This document shows positions 35,882 through 47,384 of a DNA stretch of 64,000 bases, piece after piece. The notes beneath the pieces are model-generated. The model was not told the DNA's origin, made no database searches, and worked only from the letters and a program-made list of their open reading frames with translations. The translations under genes were made by a program, and so were the position numbers. The DNA comes from Trichosphaerium sp. ATCC 40318 (Eukaryota; Discosea; Flabellinia; Trichosidae). The DNA lies in contig JALMLS010000585.1 in assembly GCA_038496445.1 (NCBI GenBank), forward strand, positions 372,001 to 436,000, read 5' to 3'. Each line of letters opens with the position of its first letter. Position 1 is the stretch's first letter.

Positions 35882-37210
35882 ATGGAAGCAGGTGTTGAAG
35901 AACTTGTTCAAGTGCTTAGAAATGGTTGTGAGCATGATGGTAAGTTTTGCTTGTTTTAAGATTATCTTCATACGTATTAACACATTCGCACAGAAGCTAT
36001 TAGAAAGCTAGACGAGCTTAACAGCATGGAAACAGTACGACAACCAATATCACGTGAATCAACCAAAAACATGTTTAACTTCACTGCGTACCCTCTAAGT
36101 CTACATTCTTTTGTTTATTTTGTCTTTTGTGGCGATAATGACGTTATTACTGCAAACGGCTTCATTTCTGTCTTTTAAAAAAATCACGTGATAGTTTTAA
36201 AATATTGTTACTTTGCTACACGTTGAACAATATGCCTTAGTTACCACGCCTTATAGGGAGTTGTTCTGAAAACTTTTCTACAGTTACGAAGGAATTTCGA
36301 CTTACCTCTACAAGTATCTAAGGCTTGTTTAGTTCACTTCAAGAACGCTCTTGTACGATCTTCAAGTGTGTACTTTAAGGTTTAAACAACCATACTTAGA
36401 TCAAATGGCACGAACTAGATCAGAGTGTCAAGGATGATATCAAAAAAACTGTACTTGTTTTGATTGTTTTCAAATACACAATCCACTAATTAGGTCATTC
36501 TCTAGGTGCTTGATCATTATAGACTGTCTCCTTATAATTTTCTGAGGTCAAAATCAGAACCATTAGAAGCTGTTGCAAGGGTTGTATTCTCAAGTGGCAG
36601 CTGGCCAGAGTTTTTTGATGTTGTTCTAGCAGAGTTATATAAGTCATGTGATGAGGGTGCTTGCTCATATGAGCAAGAATCAGGAATGAGTTTACTTGAT
36701 ACTATTGTTGACGTATGTCCATACCTTTGTAATACTGTTTGCAAAAGCTGTATTGTGCTGTAGTCCAATGATTTTTTGAGATTCTTTTAGTTGTATCAGA
36801 CACTAGCTTTACAGTATGCTGGAAGAATTATGAGAGTTTCAAGATATATACTATCTCATGGTAGCGATGAACGTGCCAGATACTCTGCTTTAGTGATGAT
36901 TAACAAGAAATGTTTCAGGCAAGTTTTTTCAAATTTTCTTTTTATTTTTGTCTACAAATGAGTTTGTATCTGTACTGCTTAATAATGTGGTTCAATAATC
37001 TAAGTGTTTTTAAGACCATATTTGAAAAAGGAAGCGAAACAACGGCGTTACATAAGGAACAGTATCGCTATGTATTGTCACGAGAAAAAAGAAGAAGAAG
37101 AGCGTGATTTTGGAGAAAAATATGATGATGATTCTCCAACATTTGATTGTGATATTAGACATATCTATGCTAACCTACTATACGATTATCTTGAAGACAT
37201 GAGTGTTTAA
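35882..37210 (+). CDS. Importin-beta-like N-terminal-only protein (copy 1)
   Basis: About nine short exons give a HEAT-helical protein of about 300 residues: MEAGVEELVQVLRNGCEHD, EAIRKLDELNSMET, NFDLPLQVSKACLVHFKNAL, then IKWHELDQSVKDDIKKT, NFLRSKSEPLEAVARVV and GSWPEFFDVVLAELYKSCDE. These follow the first HEAT repeats of importin beta/karyopherins (HFKN, IKW, WPEL). It ends with KQRRYIRNSIAMYCHEKK and an acidic tail, stopping at 37208, far short of the about 860 residues of importin beta. A matching paralogue lies at 60548-62093 with the same exon layout, so this is a truncated family rather than random decay. The third exon boundary (36260-36300) is uncertain. Confidence 0.65.
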
Positions 37211-37615
37211 ATAAACAATTTCTCATTCACTTGAGCATATAAGCATCTTGGAAGCTCCAGCAATTTCATGTAATGTCGTAACCTGTTATGAATGAATATA
37301 GCATTGCAGGGGCGTGAACTAAGCGGACCGGCTCTATTCTATTCTCTCATCTACAACGATAGTAACACAATCAGTATAATGGCTAGCAGGATGAGGTGAA
37401 GGATATGTTCTAACTTAGTTTACACCTTGCTCAAGTAGATTCCAACGTAGAGTTGAGATATCCGTCATTTTGAACTGATTTTTTATGGTATGAAGGACAA
37501 ACAAGAGAACCATTGCTATTTAATATCTAGTTCTCTTGATTACAAGGATCAGTTATGGTTAGTTGTAATTTTGCTTTATTGCTTTCATGTTGTCACATTA
37601 GTAAGACACGTGAGT

Positions 37616-38592
37616 CTAGAAAAAGCCTAGCAAGTTTATGGCCAATTTACATGATAACACCAATAAACCTAGCATGGAAGGGGCTATAAATGCAACTCCT
37701 CTGAGCCTTTTTTTTGGATCTACAAAAATGGTGTTAAAAATGGTTGGGGCTTTGTTCTTACCTCCTGATTGGTAACTTATAGCGTAAATAATACGTCCTA
37801 GACTCCACAAACCGCCGAGAGATGCTGCCCACACCTGAAAAAAGAATGAGAAAAGTCTGTAAATCGATGCAAGGCGTACAGGGTGCTGTAAGCCTGCAAA
37901 ACAAAGCAACGCAATAAATTGATAATGTGATTCAAGCCTGTAGAAGTGGGTTAGCCAGATGAGGTATCATTAATATTTAGGCATTATACGATGTTTTTAT
38001 GGGTAGCATTTTGCGAGCATACAATTGCCAGAAAATAATGAGGGTGGCAGAAATTCCAAAAATTTCGCGAGAACAGGCTGGATCTCATGGCAATTTGAAA
38101 ATCGTATTTTCTCATCAAGACATAGCATTATGGCTAGCCATAAGCTTTAACACATGAACAGATTGTAGAGTGATAATGACGTTTAACAGAAATTTGAAGT
38201 AAACGATTTTTTGTGGCGCACGTGTTCTCGGTCATTTTCTTCATTTTTACTCGCTGGCACGCTCATAAATTGTTTAAAAGCGCGTGGCGATACGTACATG
38301 TTTTGATGACCACGCTGATAACAATTAAATATCTCTTTGGTCTTATCGGTTGTGTAAAGCGTAGGATACTAGGATTAACGGTTAGAATGAGTTCATTAAA
38401 TTTTTTGACATAAAATGACATACAGCCACTCCAAACTTTTTTCTTGCGCCAGCTACCATACCTCCAATCACTGTGGCGGTTATAATCGAGCCTACTGCGC
38501 TCAAAATTACCTAAATTCACTTTAATACAGAAACACTGCTTGCAGTGTACCCATCCGTGTTCAGGTTGTATTGTGAATGCAACACCGCTCAT
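37616..38592 (-). CDS. MAPEG-family protein (MGST3-like), possibly degenerate centre
   Basis: The first exon MSGVAFTIQPEHGW joins to VILSAVGSIITATVIGGMVA and GARKKFGVA, the first MAPEG helix. Later exons give LESHYQFIALLCFAGLQHPV, VWAASLGGLWSLGRIIYAIS and DPKKRLRGVAFIAPSMLGLL, ending NLLGFF. These match microsomal glutathione S-transferase 3 in order. The central exon with the signature RAHxNxxE cannot be read intact; about 38000-38030 gives CSQNATHKN, a blurred form. Either I missed the exon or the gene is decaying. Family role: glutathione-dependent detoxification or lipid peroxide reduction in the ER membrane. Confidence 0.7.
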
Positions 38593-39179
38593 GTTGTGTT
38601 TAGTGGTTTCAAAATTTTTTCTGTATTTGCTTTGACTTTTTGACACTTCCGCTGGTTTCCCCGACGCAATAATTAATTAGCCGCACGGCCAATTTATTGC
38701 GAAAAAATGCCCGTGCAATTAAATCCAAAAATGACCCACGTCTAATAATCTTTTATGGATGCAATAAGTACAGCTGAAGGTACAAAAATCATAGCACTAT
38801 TAGGTAGTTTTCAATTAGTTGTTTACAGAGTACATAGTAATTAGTTTGTTTGTGGGCGATTTGATCGTTTCGAATTTGATATGGAACCTGAGCTAGTGCT
38901 TTTAGAACTCTTAATTGGTCGTATTAGCCATAGCTGAACCTATATAACGTGCTTAGATCTACTAATGTTTAAAACTATTGAGTGAAGCGTACTGCATCAA
39001 GGCATGTGCTGAAGGTAAAGTACAAGTACCAAAAAATCACATAGCCTTTAGGCTTTGTCAAAAGTGAAGTCCGACTTAATGCTGTGAACACCACAACAAA
39101 AAACAAGGCGAGTAAAAGCCCCACCATTCGAACGAGAATCTATTCGGGTACTTGTGTTAGTACAAAGTCTATTACAGTA
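38593..39179. other. Intergenic region
   Basis: Between MAPEG and PA-domain genes. No supported gene. Confidence 0.35.
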
Positions 39180-40673
39180 TTATAAGTAAGAAGAACATGC
39201 CTTTTTAGTTATTTTTCGGTTTTCATCATCGTCACCTGAACCTCGTTGAACTCTTATCAATACGGTACATGTAATCACAATACTGTATACAAGGGTAACG
39301 CAAATTATAATTATCTGTTTCAAAGATAAGTAAGAGACCATAGCGATGAGTGAGCACCTGTAATGCCACTGAAAGATACTGTAATATCACGATTTCAGAA
39401 AGGAATCTTCCGAAAAGAACAAATAGCAGTGATATCAAAAACAATACAATGTATATGTAGAATACATATTGAAGCTTCTCTAAACAGTTACGGACTTTTA
39501 AATCCTTCTTGGTTAGTGCTTGATGCCAGAATAACGCAACAAGCAACGAACACGAAAAACTACGAAAAAAATAAGAAACTACTCAATTTCTGGTGTTTGT
39601 ATGAACGCACGTGAAAGCGTTGCTAACAAATATAGCCATTCCAGTTATATAATATGGATAAACCTTCAAGTATCCAACAGGATCAATTGCTGTAAGTGAG
39701 TTCTAAGTCAGAATAGAGTATAAAACTTGATAGAACTCCGTACCATGAAACCCAAGTCTAGTCGTAATGGCCATAAACTCTAGCCACAATACCACATTTA
39801 CTATATTCAAACCGCAAAGACTACCATTTTCTAAGGCCACTGTGTATAACCTGCATAAAAATAATGTCAGCACATATAGTTACTTTAAACCCAAAACTGC
39901 ACCTGTAAAGCGCGAATATCAGAACAGCTATATTTAGTCCGAGTATTGATACTTGCCAAATAATCATCCAACTGCTTGAGAAAGTATCTCTCCACATATT
40001 CGAATCTGGTGACGCTATCACATCAACAATTCCAGCTGAAACTAAGTCTTGATAATTAAAGTCGTCTTCGTCTATATCAGCGACTGGCACCTAATATTAT
40101 AAGTACATGGCATGATGCTGTAGAACGAGCCACTTCTTTTATATCAACCACGTGTTGTAACGTTACTATCCAAAAAAGAAATAAAAAGCAAAAACTGCAC
40201 CAAAAATAAACTCCTAAAACAATAATCACGTGCCTTCACATTGCCTGTTAAACTATTCAAATATTCTTTACGTCCAGGAGAAGCTTCAATAAAAAACACG
40301 CCAATAGCTCCCATATCTTGAAAATCGACGATTTGTTGCGAAACTCTAACACTGGCTTCTTCAACAAGCACAATATTACCTAATTTTGAGGTAAATTAAC
40401 GATGCCAAACTTGGCTTTTTTTTCATAATTTGCGTCTGACGTAAATTCGTTCGAGGCTCAAAAAACCGTACCTGACACGTTTTTAGATGACTCTGGCACG
40501 AGTTTTACATTATGGAAATTCCATGTTATAGTATTTACTCCAATTTTGATGCCTATTAGTGGTACTGATATTGTATTTCCATTCAAAGTTGTTTGAAGCG
40601 TTCCATGAGTTTGGGAAATACACAACAAAAAACAAGCCAAAACTAGCAAAGTAGGAGTATTGTTGACTCTCAT
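39180..40673 (-). CDS. PA-domain multi-pass membrane protein, receptor-like
   Basis: A signal peptide (TLLVLACFLLCISQTHG) is followed by an extracellular part. The protease-associated-like stretch IVLVEEASVRVSQQIVDFQD, MGAIGVFFIEAS and YQDLVSAGIVDVIAS comes next. Then several hydrophobic segments: WMIIWQVSILGLNIAVLIF, LCGLNIVNVVLWLEFMAI, YYITGMAIFV, VFYIYIVLFLISLLFVLFG, EIVILQYLSVALQ and IIIICVTLVYSIVITCTVLI. A polar tail ends at 39180 (KITKKACSSYL). About six or seven membrane helices after a PA-like ectodomain suggest a receptor or channel-like surface protein. Exons near 39550-39700 are tentative. Confidence 0.6.
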
Positions 40674-40892
40674 GTAAGTCTCTGTAAGTTCCGGAGTTGC
40701 TGGATGTATTAGGAGCTTAATGTGTTAACAAACAACCACAAAGATTGCCTAAGTTATCCCTGAGATCCTCATATCCGGAGTGTGCGACTGTTGTTGACTA
40801 AGTGGCTTTTTTTATTGTTCAACTCACGTGTTAGAAAACGCTTGCTCATTGAAACTCTGTATCAAAGTCGCTGCAAATGGATTACAAACTGT

Positions 40893-43313
40893 TTAACAAA
40901 GTTTTGCTTTTGCATCAAGCAGTACAGCAAAACCGTAACTTGATGGATTCGCTACAATTGGTATGGCATCACTGCTTTTATGACCGGATAGATCAGGTAG
41001 TTTCCCATCTTTAAACTCAAGTATTTTACCATTAAGCATTGTTTTCTTCGACCTTATGTTACCTCCAGGAGCGCCGAACCAATACTCCACACGTGGTGTA
41101 AAAGCTTAAAAAACAGTAAGCAAAGAAGAAGTTCTCTCTTCAAAGATTTTTTTTCGACTTTTTCTTCTCACCTTCTACGCCTTCAATGTGGAATTCAAAA
41201 GTTTCAGTTTCACTCAAATTAATGATAGCCAGTGCTACCTAAAACAAGTATATGAGTTATATCAGAAGCGGAGGTTAAGGCTACAACGTACTTGACCATT
41301 TCCATCAGAAGAACAATGTGCGTATATCCTAACATCTTGAGATGTATTGTATGTCACAGAGAGGACATTATCACCCATCAAATGCTTCCAAAGGTATGCC
41401 GTATAATAATCTATTATAAATTAATTAACATACCAAATACATAATTCACAACTTACCTGGGTTGGGTTCAAACGTCGTTTTATTGAGAAGCTCATACCTT
41501 AACAAGGAAAAAACTTAACAAACTTGTTTTTGGTTGTGTTCAGCGTACCATCCTCCAACAAGTGTCTGACGACAAAATCCTGTATGTCCATTACTCGCTA
41601 AAGCGCCAAGGGCATTCAGATAGTAGAATCCTGAAGAAAACGTGTTTGTTGTGTTATCTTGACCGCTTGAAAAAAAGGGTCAAATACAAAATATAAAGCT
41701 GAAGTTTTCTGGACACAAACATATTCTGTGTACCTATCATATGCTGCAGCACCTTCTCCAAGCCAAACTTGTGCTTTTTTATCGTATTGGCGTATCAAAG
41801 AATATACTTGTTGAGCAGTATCATTCGATTTGTCTACAAAACTGGCTGTATGAATTTCATTGTGCAAGTTTGGATTTCCACCAGCTCCCTTATTCAATTG
41901 TTATTTACAAGTTTGAGACTATATTTACAATTGATTAAAGTGGTTCTTACGTTATATTTATGGTACGTGTAAACATCAGTGATACCGACAGTAAGTTTCA
42001 CATACTCTTCCAACCTAGAAAAAACAAAACAAATCAGAAGAAGGGAAACAAACTAAAACCAGTGAGAGTTTGCAACAGAATAGAAATCCTAGTGACGCCC
42101 TCCGTATGATGATGTAGTGTAATCGTAGTGGTAAAATATTGCGTACCAAGGCTGGTCGAAACCATCATCGGGAGCAATGATCAATGGCCTAAAATAGTCA
42201 ATCGGTTTGCTCTAAGAAATAATGGTTCACCTTGTACTTTCTTCTGGCCAATACTTCGCAAGAAGACCTGATGTTTTTTATTAGTTTACTACTCTTTTCG
42301 AGAATAGTTTTTGAGCTTGCCTTTTAATGCTTTTGCGTCCGCGGCACAATCTTGTGGTGTCAGGTCATGGTTTAATTCGTTTCCAATCTCAAACCCTTGA
42401 TAGTGTATCAACACTTTTGAGTTTTCTATTAAACCTTGTACCATAAATTGTATCGAAGTGTTGAGCTGCTGTGTAGTTAAGAAAAGCTTCAGCATTACTT
42501 GTATCCCAAGGTTCGCCAGATTTCCGATTGTTATACGCGACAAGCAGCTTTTGCAAAGTCATTCACTTGATGCCAACGCGTCATATTAAAGCAATGACCT
42601 TCGCAAGAAATCAACGAAGATAACTCCAAACAGCATTCTCTTTGAGAAAAAAACAAAAACAAGAAACAATCACGTGATCGCCTTGTTTACAACTCACGAG
42701 GATAAAATACGTACCAGCTGTACATTTCTCGTGGTTATCACCTACTTCGTAGATAATAAAGTCGGAGAGACTTCCTCCTATGTAGACGCGCTGGGGATAG
42801 GTTTTTTGCTAAAAGATTCAAATTTGGGTTGTTCAAGTCTATATTCAGCAATCCAGCGTTTCCCCATCCAGGCTACAAGCTTAGTGTTTTAGTGAAATGA
42901 ACACGTGAGTAAGGGGGAAAAGCTTCTTTTAGTCACGTAAGGTTCGCTTTCGGCAGTGTTGTTTAATACGCGACAAGTGCTATGAAAAAAAAAAAGACGA
43001 TTTGAGTTACAACACGTGTTTGAAAAGTTTTCGTGGTTTTCTTTTTTGTTTTGGCGTTACAACGCTTATTTGTGAAATAACAAGGAGCCTTTTACGTACG
43101 TCACCACGAGGCCACCAATCAAAGTTAAATGATAAGAAAGATTTTGATATCTGGTACGCTACACTACCTACTGTATCAATTTTGAGAACAACCTAATTTG
43201 AAACGTTAGTGAATGTGGTTTAAATCGATTTAAAAAAAAGATGACACTCTTACTGGTGTATAACTGAGGACATATACACAAAAGCATAACAACAAGATGC
43301 TTCGCACAGTCAT
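40893..43313 (-). pseudogene. GH79 heparanase-like glycosidase (plant type), frameshifted
   Basis: A signal peptide (MTVRSILLLCFCVYVLSYTP) leads to SFNFDWWPRGD, PGWGNAGLLNIDLNNPN and NLSPARL, then after a frame slip at about 42782 IGGSLSDFIIYEVGDNHEKC. FNMTRWHQVNDFAKAA follows, then a second slip at about 42550 before YNNRKSGEPWDTSNAEAFL. The acid/base region IYGFEIGNELN is intact, as is the nucleophile strand VWLGEGAAAYD. The C-terminal beta part runs from YELLNKTTFEPNP to VEYWFGAPGGN. Order and motifs match plant heparanase-like GH79. Both catalytic Glu are kept, yet two frameshifts sit in conserved blocks, so I infer recent inactivation unless the assembly is wrong. Confidence 0.75.
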
Positions 43314-43552
43314 TTTTCGAAACCATGACAAAAAGTATCCAAAGTCAAGATAATTAAACAGTATCGAAGTTTTATTATGATCTTTGTGACTTAGACCTTG
43401 GACTATTTATATGTGATTTTACCGAGTGTTTAGTTAATAACCAACCAAACGCTCACTATGTACATTCCAGTGTACTTGTAAGACAGCTGAAGTACCTACA
43501 AAGACTTAACGAAGTTCCTCCAAGGAACACTTAATTTGTATTAACAATAGTA

Positions 43553-44139
43553 ATGGAACCACCACAACTACCAGAAGGTTGGAGAGTCATCTACAAAGAA
43601 GACGACCAAGCAGAAATAGCTGGCTACATGGATGAAAACAATGTTTTTAGAAAAACCTTACCAGAAATGCAAAGGCTACAGTATCGTGTTAAGTTACTGG
43701 AGGAAAGACTAAACAAGATAGAACAACAAAACTTGTTATCATCGTGGAAAACTCACAAGCAGGACTTTCCTATACCTAATGGAACTACTGCAACATACGA
43801 CATGTCAGGCACGTGATTTAGATAGGCCATAAAACACCTTTCAAACTTATGATGTTAGGCATTCCAGAGCATGCCAAGGAAGTGCTAGTGTATATACGTT
43901 TCGTTTCTGGTAGTGCTGGGACTAACAATAACCCAACCTTTAAAGTGTATACTAAGCATGGAAATAAGGAATATTCGTTCACGATGGGTTGTAAATGCTA
44001 CCCAAATCAAAACGCATGGTCCTTTAACAGCGAACATTTCTGGCTACCAATCACTCCAGATAAAAAATTGCTTATCCATTGCGACCAACCTTATTCAGGT
44101 AATTCAAGCGGTAGCGCTCATATCACTGCATATAGATAG
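43553..44139 (+). pseudogene. Two-part protein with C-terminal beta domain, broken between the parts
   Basis: The first ORF (43553-43816) reads LPEGWRVIYKEDDQAEIAGY, a coiled stretch (MQRLQYRVKLLEERLNKIEQ), then TATYDMSGT-stop. A second frame (about 43840-44139) reads IPEHAKEVLVYIRFVSGSAG, NPTFKVYTKHGNKEYSFTMG, YPNQNAWSFNSEHFWLPIT and SGSAHITAYR-stop, a beta-sandwich-like sequence. The two are about 20 codons apart and out of frame, with no acceptable intron between. I do not know the family. It may be two exons with a missed junction or a frameshifted gene. Confidence 0.5.
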
Positions 44140-44297
44140 CTTCGATGTACGCGAAACTGTACAACTTTGAAAAAGTAAACAAGCTTTATTGAAAAATCCA
44201 ATACTTTATGAATTATAACCAGCTACCTCATATGTATAATGTAGAAGTTTTATAAAATACAAGCTAATGCTATAACATTCTAGACTTTACTGCGCCA

Positions 44298-45408
44298 CTA
44301 AGTTCTTTTGGTAGTTTTTTTGGTTGCCTTTTTGGTCGTCTTTTTTGTTGTCTTTTTTTTCTTTGTTGACTTTTGACTTTCTTCCCATGCTTCAACATCA
44401 TCCAAATCTTTGTCTAAAATTTTTACAGTTCCTTTGCATTGAGGATAATCTGAACAACCCCAAAACTTACCAAATTTACCATTGCGAAGCTTCATTGTCT
44501 CATCACAATTGGGACATTCAGGAGGAGAAAATCCTGTAGTTTTTGTTGTCTGTTTTTTTCTTTTCTTTTTCTTCGCTGGTTCTACATCATCTGAATTAAC
44601 CTCCCGTTTCCTCTACAAAAAATCAGTGATTACCATACAATTATAGAAGTTTGCAAACAGACCTTCGTCGTCTTTTTTTTCGCAACGGAAGATTTGTCTT
44701 GAGATGCATGAAAGTTACAGTAATCTTTACCATCCGCAAGTCTTCTTGCTGCAAGTTGGAACTTTGTAGGTTCTTCTCCTCTCTTTTCCCAATCCATAGA
44801 AGTAATTTTACATTGTGAACCCGCTTTTGTGGTTCCTTTACACTGCTTCTTCTCGATAGCTTTCGTTGACTCTGAACCAAAAAATCAACAAAAAACTTGG
44901 AATAACAATAAAATATAAGAGAAAGTCTTGAAATCACGTGATAACCACTTTGAGTACACACCGACGCAACAAGACGCGCAATATACGTACTTTTTGCTTT
45001 TTCTACCTTTTCTTGTAAGCCAACAGGCAAATCGTCCCAACCTTCAAAATCCTCAACGTCTATATCTTCGTGACCTTTATGCTGTTTTTGTTTTCGGGAA
45101 AAATCAGTAAACTTATCCTTAACCATCTAAAAGTTAACGTACAAGCCAAAAACAGCGTGAATGGAACCATGCATATCCAGCAAAGTGATCTAGAATCGCT
45201 TTAATAAACAAACAGCTATTTTTTTTGTTTACATCACCTGAATCCCATCCCTTGCCTAATCTTACGCCTTTACAAACCTCTTTACATATTCTACACTTCG
45301 CTCTACCACCGCCACCCTCAATCTAAACGTTTGTTAGCCACGCAAGTCACTAGCGCATTTGACCTTAAGACTCTCTGCTTCATGTTCCCACCATGCAGTG
45401 TAGCTCAT
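44298..45408 (-). CDS. zf-PARP / treble-clef / topoisomerase-C4 zinc-finger protein
   Basis: MSYTAWWEHEAESLK joins to GGGRAKCRICKEVCKGVRLG and then to AGYAWFHSRCFW, a PARP-type finger (C-x2-C ... H-x2-C) with the expected following segment VEDFEGWDDLPVGLQEKVEK. A second module is CKGTTKAGSQCK ... DYCNFHASQ, a CxGTTxxGxxC/YCxxH treble-clef pattern. The third is CPNCDETMKLRNGKFGKFWG then CSDYPQCKGT, the topoisomerase C-terminal C4 finger. A Lys-Thr-rich basic tail ends it. Continuity of the first finger with its tail needs removal of 16 nt (45127-45142, GTACGT...TTTTAG). Likely nuclear, DNA-binding. No catalytic domain. Confidence 0.8.
45127..45142 (-). other. Candidate 16-nt intron
   Basis: On the minus strand this is GTACGTTAACTTTTAG: the local donor consensus GTACGT, a TTAAC branch-like motif and a TTTTAG acceptor packed together. 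Unspliced, an in-frame TAA follows HSRCFWLVR. Confidence 0.5.
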
Positions 45409-45663
45409 GATGTATTGTGTTTTGAATAAACAACGCGGGAAACTGACTTTTGTTGTACACTTTCATTGAATCTTCAAAATCTAGATGGCAAAGTCGAGTT
45501 TTTGACCAATAACACATGTAAAAACAATCTGTTCCCACACTGTCTCTACTACAAATGTAGCTGTGTCACAAAGATCCATGAGCACTAGCAATTTCATTTC
45601 AATATGCAAATTGACAGAAAGATTGTGCCGTAAAGTAATGGAATTCAATATTGATTACACACT

Positions 45664-45800
45664 ATGTACCAGACTGACAAGTGGTTTGACAAGGAGCTGG
45701 ACCCAGGGCTTGGAGACAACTATATGTTGCCTGCTTTAAGCCAGACTACAAATGGAGCTCAATGAAACAAGACTGAAATATTAATTGACCACGAAAATAG
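45664..45800 (+). repeat. Dispersed repeat, copy 2
   Basis: Same-strand partner of 35738-35863. One frame reads DKWFDKELDPGLGDNYM and LPALSQTTNGAQ, so it may derive from a coding sequence. Confidence 0.8.
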
Positions 45801-45854
45801 AATTTGATAGATTACTTTTGTGACTAAACTGTTTATTTGGTGTACTTGCGCTCA

Positions 45855-46609
45855 CTACAGTACTCTTTCCCATTTTAATCCCAATTGTTCAACATAGTCT
45901 TTCTGAATCTGATTAAATCCTCTAAACACTGTGATCATCACTGACGTAAGTGACGTCATGTGCTTCAAGCAATCACCTGTAAGCACTCCAGCACAAAATG
46001 TAAGTTCAAGAACCTCAAGATTTACAAAGTGTTCTAAACTTGCATCAGTGATATCACTGCAAAAATTAAGGATAAGTTGTTTGATATTCGTCAGTGATTT
46101 GAGTCCAATAGCTTTGTAAAATATAACAACAGTATGGACATTGCGAAGGTGTTTGAGAAATGATTCTGTTTCAGGGGTGATGGTGATTTTGTGAACATCT
46201 TTAAGAACTGCAGCCCATTCATCTGTTACATTACACCGAGTAATCCCAATAGTGTGTACATCTTTCAGTTCTTTTATTCCTTTAATAGTAACATGATAGC
46301 AGGAAGCAAGTTTGATTGTGAACCCTTTAACGAAACATCTGTTATGTCCCACTAAATTACTAATGCACCTGAATCGATGTTGAACTTGCAAGCCAGTCAG
46401 GTGTCATGCCATACCGCCGAAGTTTATGACAATCTGATAGAGTAATTTAAATTACCACGAATGATGTCGTTGAAGAGAGGAGATACCGCCGAAGTGATTA
46501 TACGGTCTTTTCTGCCTAAGTAACGCAAAATATGCGTTAGCGTCTCCGCTGGTAACTCATATATGTCTTGTGTAACTCCGCGTATGTGGTTTAGATGCTT
46601 TGATGACAT
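45855..46609 (-). CDS. F-box/LRR protein, divergent
   Basis: The N-terminal F-box (DIYELPAETLTHILRYLGRK) is followed by SPLFNDIIR. Removing a 22-nt GT-AG segment (46434-46455) joins it to DCHKLRRYGMTPDWLA. A further short intron (GTTCAA...TTTAG) joins to MGHNRCFVKGFTIKLASCYH. Degenerate LRRs follow: IKELKDVHTIGITRCNVTD, LKDVHKITI and LTNIKQLILNFCSDITDASL. It ends GLKWERVL. F-box proteins recruit substrates to SCF ubiquitin ligases; the LRRs would bind the target. Repeats are weaker than in 57731-58843. If the short introns are not real, this is a pseudogene. Confidence 0.6.
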
Positions 46610-47384
46610 TAAATTCGCTTTACTAGTTTACAATGGCTACACAATTATTTCTTTTACAATCAACTAAAGTCAAGATTTTGATACTGTGTTACAGTGACAT
46701 CTTAAACGCGCCCGTAACAAGGAAAAGACGAACCAACAAGTTTGTACGGAGAGGTGGCTGTTAGAGGGTCGGTTTGGGATAAAGATAACAAGTCGTCAAT
46801 TTGTAAGTCCACGTGATTTATTTATTTAATTGGTTTGACCACTGTTACAGCAACAGTCAGGGCAACCATTGGCGCTCACAATCGCCTCTGAACTTTTTTA
46901 CGCGCTGTTAGAGATGGCAGAAATACCGGACCGAAACGCAAAAGACCGGTCCGTAAACGGTCCAAACGGTCCGCTGTCAAAGGGAGTACTTTTTTAAGGT
47001 TCCCCCGGTGTTGAAATGATGTGACGTGAAAAATCGCTATTTTGTGTTAGCGATAGTTTTGAAGACCTCGTGCTACTCTGCTATATTAGTTTGTGTCGTA
47101 TAAGGTTCCACCTCACTTTGACAGCAAGTGTGTTAATACCTTATAATCTGCAACATTTATGCTTATTGTAAGAACATTAAGTCACGTGTTTGCTACAAAT
47201 CTGTAAAAATAAAGGGCTTCGACCAAATGAGAGCTGCCAGTATTTTCTTAATGACAACGTAGTCCCATGTACCCTGGATGTAATTTATTTTGTTTTCGTG
47301 AGGTAGACGTTTATATATCAGTGCTCTTTTTTTTATTTACAAGTGAAAATCTTTACATGTTTTTTTGTTTCTTTTCCAAATCTA
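46610..47384. other. Intergenic, with CGGACCG/CGGTCCG repeat cluster
   Basis: At about 46926-46973 CGGACCG is followed by three CGGTCC(G) units, able to form alternative short hairpins. No gene seen in the rest. Confidence 0.5.

Noticed and set aside
46926-46973. CGGACCG/CGGTCCG cluster as a terminator or binding site array
   Set aside because: Only four short units and no neighbouring gene to attach it to; recorded only as a sequence oddity.
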